Assembly (NCBI GenBank): GCA_025618425.1
Contig: CM046838.1
Span: forward strand, 4,035,715-4,099,714
Source of the DNA: Heliocidaris tuberculata
Lineage: Eukaryota; Echinodermata; Echinoidea; Camarodonta; Echinometridae
Reading direction: 5' to 3'
Length of the DNA: 64,000 bases
Shown here: positions 58,997-64,000 of the stretch, in pieces
Layout: each line of letters starts with the position of its first letter
Position numbering within the stretch: position 1 is the stretch's first letter
The notes under the pieces: model-generated
Database searches by the model: none
What the model was told of the DNA's origin: nothing
The model's input: the letters and a program-made list of their open reading frames with translations, nothing else
Program-made: the position numbers and the translations under genes

Positions 58997-59588
58997 TTAA
59001 AGGGAAATCCAACCTTAATAGCAAGTTGCTTTGAAAGAAAGAGGGAAAATCAGAGAAGCAGATTGGTGAAAGTTTCAACGAAATCGGACAAGCAATAAGA
59101 AAGTTATGAATTTTTGAAAGTTGTAATCACTATGCATATGGGAATTTCAAATTGGCCAAATAGGTAATGTCACTGTGATGTAGCTGTGGACAACTCCCCC
59201 ATTCGCTCCAACACACAAAATGACTAAAATGTCACTTTTTTTCAAAATGCATTACTCAGTAGGATCTTTTCGTTCATGAGGACCTATAACAATATGCTAT
59301 CTCCAATATATTTTGAGTACTGCCCCGAGGGTAAAAGCGCCTCGAAGAAAACGGCAAATTAATGATATTTTTGTGTACGACAAATGGGAGAGTTGTCCAC
59401 AAAAATGTCACAATTGACTCACCAAATTGCCAATTTGAGATTCGCATAGATGTAGTGATCTCATTTTTCAAACATCCATAACTTTCTTATTCCTTGTCTG
59501 ATTTCTTTCAAACTTTCACCATCCTGTTTTTCTTATTTTTCTGCTTTCACACAAATCATCTTATTACCAAGGTTGGATTGCCCTTTAA
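58997..59588. mobile_element. TTAA-flanked foldback MITE, copy f
   Basis: TTAA at 58,997-59,000 and 59,585-59,588. The ends agggaaatccaaccttaata and (complement) agggcaatccaaccttggta continue as arms of about 170 bp (aagaaagttatgaatttttg...). It ends exactly where arm 2 of the inverted repeat starts. Confidence 0.85.
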
Positions 59589-60190
59589 ACATATTAGTGG
59601 TAGCTCCATTTCGAAAGAATGAAAATGTCACTAAGCACCATACATAACTTATATGACTTGTATACAACAGGCGGCATAAATAGACGTCAATATACTTTGA
59701 TTTTTTTACCATGATATTTCTTGTCATGTGAATCATATCAAAATACATAAATAATTATAAGTATGAGATAACGCTCATATTAAACAAAATAGTAACACCC
59801 AGTGTTTGAGATCCGCTGCATGATCTTCATGTCAATAAAAGACGAGTTAAAAACTTTAAAGTTAAACTTTAGAGTTTAAAAAGTAATGATGTACATGTAA
59901 ACACAAAACAGGTATTAAAGAAATATTCACATATTCTTTATACAGTATTTATGCTTCTCTATCAATATGGAATTCATATCAATAGTACAAGTGTATATTA
60001 TTCCCTTCTAAATGCAATTAATTCAATTTATAGTCAACGCAAAAAAGTTCCACTGTCTCTACAATCATTATAAAAACTATAAATATTTAATAATATCGTG
60101 ATTCACGTCGTTCACCGTTTAATTTTTTCCTACTGTAGATTTAAATTTTTTGGAAAGATCATAATATCCTGATACATGAATTTTGAAGTG
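59589..60190. repeat. Inverted repeat, arm 2
   Basis: Uninterrupted partner of arm 1 (55,225-57,250). It keeps the empty insertion site. Confidence 0.8.
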
Positions 60191-60280
60191 AATTGGTAAA
60201 TTCTAAGCTCATAGGGACTTTCTTATGTAAGTGATGTGCGCTATATAAGCAATGTTCATTATTATTATTATTATTATTAT

Positions 60281-60660
60281 TTGTAGAAGCTTTATAAACT
60301 CTGAGCTGCCTGGCCCTACATGCTATCAGTGTATGTAATATGGTGTAAAATGAATCCCGGGGGGAAAAAACTGCACTTCAAAATCATCATGTGCTTCACA
60401 AAAGTAAACATATACAAGTGACCGGAAATGCCATACTCATTTCCCCTCATAGACTGCAGTGTTAGACTAAAGCGTACCCCTATACGGTTTCGTAAATGGC
60501 TGTATTCAGTCATAGATATCTTAATAAGAACATTGTATATTTGAAAACCTTTTTATGCCTGTCTTTTTATTCATCCTTCTGAAGATCATTATACAAGACA
60601 AATATCAAAATTCAACAATTTATGAAATCAAGCCTCCATACAGTTACCGATTCCGTTTAA
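60281..60660. mobile_element. Truncated TTAA MITE related to copy a
   Basis: The complement aligns along its length with 5,152-5,545. TTAA is present at 60,657-60,660, but the other end stops at an (att)n tract near 60,262-60,280. Confidence 0.75.
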
Positions 60661-61269
60661 CCATAATATCTTTTGACTACTCTGCGAAATGTAACCACCA
60701 AGCTATGCATTTCAAATTACAAAATCTGCACAGAGGCTTTGTTATATAATATTTGATTCATGATTAATCAGATTTCACTTTTATCCGTAAAGATAAATGT
60801 GTGTAACCCCACTGAGTGATGTCTAATCGTTAATATTTACATCAGATAATCAGTCTTGTAAGTTCAAGGTTCAAATCACAGTGTCTAAAGCTCACCATCC
60901 CACTACGTTGAGGTCACGACTTTGGATTTAAAAAAAAAAATCACCTATTTTCAGAGTAATAGACTGTATTATTCTAAATTTGTTAAATACGTGTAAAGTT
61001 ATGCATTGTATTCATATAAATAACTAATCCTAGCATATTTCATTCAACATGACCAAGATAATATTAAAAATAATCGGAACATCGCTGTGCACAACTAGAA
61101 ATGTAGTGACATAATAGGATCGATAACAAATAAAGGTAAAAAAAAAAAAAGGGGGGGAGATAAAGAACAATAATCACGCCTGGTCTTTATTTGGGTGAAT
61201 TAGATTTACCACCAATACCATAACTGACTATGTACCATATCTAACTCACATTTGAACTGAATCCTTGAT
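60661..61269. other. Mostly featureless; one B-box-like motif
   Basis: A tRNA-type B box (aaggttcaaatcac) near 60,868 hints at a SINE remnant, but no A box is clear. An A12 and G7 tract lies near 61,140. Confidence 0.3.
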
Positions 61270-61900
61270 GTTCAAAGTAATCTCCGTTTTTTAAAAAATG
61301 TAAAAATTACATTTAATTACACAACGGTGGCCATGGCAACTTACATTGATATAAATATATTTCTGGTTGTCCATACCATGCCGAATTTCATTCTGAACAG
61401 GATCTCCAAGTTTCATTGAATCATGATCAGAAGATGAAAAGTTACAGCCTAAAAGGTAAAAGTTCATGTGCTCAATGTGTTAACAAATATTTGAAAATCT
61501 CAAATTTTCACAAAACCGAGGTTTTTATCATGCTTCGCAGGATACTCTGCTGATAAGCAACTAAGATGTCCATTATCAAAATTGTGTTTACATATATCAC
61601 AGAGATAAACAATATCATTTTACTGTCGTAATATTGTTTCAAACCCATATGAAAATTAAAGTATAAAAAACGAATTAATTTTTACCCCAAATTATATAAA
61701 ACTTCTCAAAAACGTGTCGGTTTGTATTGAGATAGACGGTTACCATGGCAACAGACAGTAAGGTACATTTGGTTGGTATCAGCATGTGCGGAATGTGATA
61801 CTAAATACGATGACCAAGTTATAATGAAATATGATAGCCATACATAAATTTTACATGTGAACATGTCAAGAAGGTACATTAGGACCCCCTAACACATTGA
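61270..61900. repeat. Diverged direct repeat with X-box-like palindromes
   Basis: Two units about 412 bp apart: gtggccatggcaac (61,327) followed by acatt...ccatgccgaatt, and gttaccatggcaac (61,739) followed by acattt...gcatgtgcggaat. Both continue with similar spaced motifs. Non-coding. Confidence 0.5.
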
Positions 61901-62668
61901 TTAAAAGCCTATTTAGTCACCTTGGACGCCATCATGATTTTTTTTTTCTTCTTGTTAACATTTTTAATATTTTAAAGTACATTTACAAAGAACATAAAAA
62001 AGTCCGTTTCGTTTCGTTTACTCATGTTGGAGTTGCACAGATACCCCTCTTAGATACCCTTCTATTTTTTTTTTTTTTTTTCGTATCTGACCTTACTCAA
62101 AATACATGTTTGAACCGACAAATAGAGGAATTACAGTCTTATATTCTGTGAATGTTCTGAAATAACCGTCGATGAGGCTCTTACAACAAGCAGTTACCAC
62201 CACTTTATGATTAAAACTATAATAAGCAGGGAAACGCCAGCATATATGAAGGGGGGAGGGGTCATTTCGCAACCCTAGCAAATTCTAACCTTGAAAAAAA
62301 ATCAATAACTTACTTTTCAGTTAAATCAGAAACTGTAATGTTAAAATTGTTCTTTACCCTTATAACTATGGGCATTTTCTTCATTTTTGTCATCTTTCAA
62401 ATTTTATAATTACCAATTAATGTCCCAAATTTTCATGATCGATTTGCCCTCCCTACGTATCCTGAATTTATGATTTAATCCTGCATTCACTATTCCCAAT
62501 TCATTTATACCTACTAAAAGCCGTGCCTCCACCCCTTTACCCGCTTCACCAGACCTGCCTTACAAAACTGTATCAAGAGCCTAGGATCGTGATAGAAGGG
62601 GTGGGACTCACTTTTCCAGGAAGCTAGACTCTAGAAATCAAGCAAGAATACGCAGTTATTGACATGAT

Positions 62669-62890
62669 TGAAGGGTAATTTCACCCTGGAAATAAATTGG
62701 TTTTATTGAAAGCAGAAACGGTGAGAAAAACAGATTAGTGAAAGTTTGAGGGAAATAAGATTTTGAAAATAAGGACGTTATTATGTTTTTACATTGTAAT
62801 CGATTAAACGGAAATTGGCAACTCTGTAACGTTAACCCTTCGAGTAACTTCTCCATTTGCCTTGTACTGAAAATTACATAAATAATCATC
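62669..62890. mobile_element. Half of a TTAA-type MITE
   Basis: agggtaatttcaccctggaa followed by gaaagcagaaacggtgagaaa and agtgaaagtttgagggaaat matches the left arms of copies c and f. The mirror arm is absent, so the element is truncated. Confidence 0.5.
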
Positions 62891-63156
62891 TGATCATTGT
62901 GTAGTTATCTTTTGCCTTTGCTTGATATAATCATGTTATAGCATCAAACCTCTGGTCGTCCACCTTGTCAATGTACAGTACTATTTTGGTTACTTTAGCT
63001 TGTATTGTGCACCCATTTTCTATTTTTGTACTCTCGTTCTCATGTTCTTTCTTGTTCTAACTCGCTGTCTGTATCGTATTACCCAATCATCCCCCTCCCT
63101 CTCATTGGTGTAGCATGGGTCCCGCCATTTAGGCGAGGCCGCACTGGTTTTGGGAC

Positions 63157-63560
63157 GGGGGGGGGGGGGGGCGTATTATTAGGTGGATGATGCTAAATAA
63201 CGTTCTTGATTTTGGAAAGGATGTGGCAGGGTACTGTTCCATCTCCACTTTAATTTACATTCCTCTCTCCATTTTTATTCGGGGTTTTTTTTTTTTCGGG
63301 GGGGGGGGGTTGTTTTTTGTTTTTTTTTTTGTTTTTTTTTGTTTTTGTTTTGTTTTGTTTTTTGTTTTTTTGGGGGGGCATTCTTTTAGGGGCACTTAAC
63401 CCCTCCCGCAGTAACTACACCACTGCTCCAGTTCTCATTTGTCAAATTCTCTCTCTCTCTTTTTCTCTCGACCACTCTTTCCCAACTTCTCAATAGCCTC
63501 CTCTCCCCCTCTCTCTATCTCTCACCATCTCCCCCTTCCATTTCTCTCTCTGTCTATATA
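63157..63560. repeat. G15 run, T/G-rich and CT-rich low complexity
   Basis: G15 at 63,157-63,171, a gttttttttt-type tract at about 63,280-63,375 and (ct)-rich sequence to about 63,560. The last 440 bases of the window hold nothing recognisable beyond a short (aat)n tract near 63,860. Confidence 0.8.
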
Positions 63561-64000
63561 TCCCCACTCTTCCCTTGCTATGTTATATTTTCAATATGCA
63601 TTTTCTACTGGCAAATCTTAAACTTATAGTGTCTATCATAGTTTTTAAGTATCTTGTTAAAATAAAAGTGTATTGTTGGACGGTACAGTTGTCAATCAGG
63701 ACTACTCAAACTCCTTGGAAAATAAGACCAAAGAAACGTCAAAATTATATTTATTTTAATACAAAGAAAAGCGTAAAATCTAATTATATCTACCTTATAC
63801 TACATATGGTATTTTCATTAATGTATCATTTCATTGAGTTGTAGCCTTTTACAAACGATAATAATAATATTAATAATAATAATGTTATGACAGTCACAAG
63901 AACGATGCAAATGATATACACATAAGTCATATAAAATATTTCAAAAAATGTTTCTCTTGAAAAGCAATGTCAAAATAATAAATCTGTCTCGCAGATAATA

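Overview
The window is eukaryotic, AT-rich and gene-poor. Short exons with GT-AG junctions and consistent phases are separated by introns packed with transposable elements. The gene families (multi-C-type-lectin, EGF and fibronectin-III receptor exons), CR1-, RTE- and Tx1/L1-type LINE remnants, tRNA-derived SINEs and large foldback elements suggest a marine invertebrate deuterostome, most likely an echinoderm. That assignment is inference from family content; no mitochondrial or rRNA marker is present.

Two genes lie on the minus strand. Gene A starts at 40,432 with a signal-peptide exon. It runs leftward through three C-type lectin domains, each built from three exons with the same phases (1-0, 0-2, 2-1): CTLD1 at 35,087-28,637, CTLD2 at 28,415-26,999 and CTLD3 at 9,364-8,233. 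A phase-1/phase-1 EGF-like exon follows at 7,560-7,426, and the gene then leaves the window. Only CTLD2 keeps both EPN and WND ligand motifs. Gene B enters from the right edge. Its last recognisable exons are a large ectodomain exon (54,600-54,295), an FN3 exon (52,095-51,758), a transmembrane exon (50,580-50,449) and a cytoplasmic tail (48,956-48,743). The tail carries a canonical ITAM (YQDL, eight residues, YEAI) flanked by two YxN motifs. Two of these exons, and perhaps a third junction, are out of frame by one base.

Most of the rest is repeat. Intron 1 of gene A holds a 4.4-kb foldback element (35,301-39,706), and the left end holds a 5.8-kb one (about 1,490-7,310). Both have arms built from tandem units of about 170-180 bp; the left one carries RFX X-box-like palindromes about 175 bp apart. 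The 17.6-kb intron between CTLD2 and CTLD3 is a stack of nested insertions: an RTE-like LINE split into three collinear pieces, a TIR element inserted in it, a 7.3-kb block with a Tx1/L1 LINE inserted in that (14-bp duplication), TTAA-flanked foldback MITEs, and a CR1-like LINE with an 80-bp-class TTAA miniature element inside. An insertion at 19.6-24.3 kb also carries TIR-domain-like remnants and a tyrosine-rich open exon.

To the right of gene A are a tRNA-Arg-derived SINE, a TIR element with GC-rich palindromes, a 15-bp minisatellite, long hairpins and a CR1-like 3' fragment. At 55-60 kb a large inverted repeat has one arm split by a 1.4-kb LTR-like insertion with a 5-bp duplication. More than 20 G or C homopolymers of 12-23 bases are scattered through the window, often at element termini.
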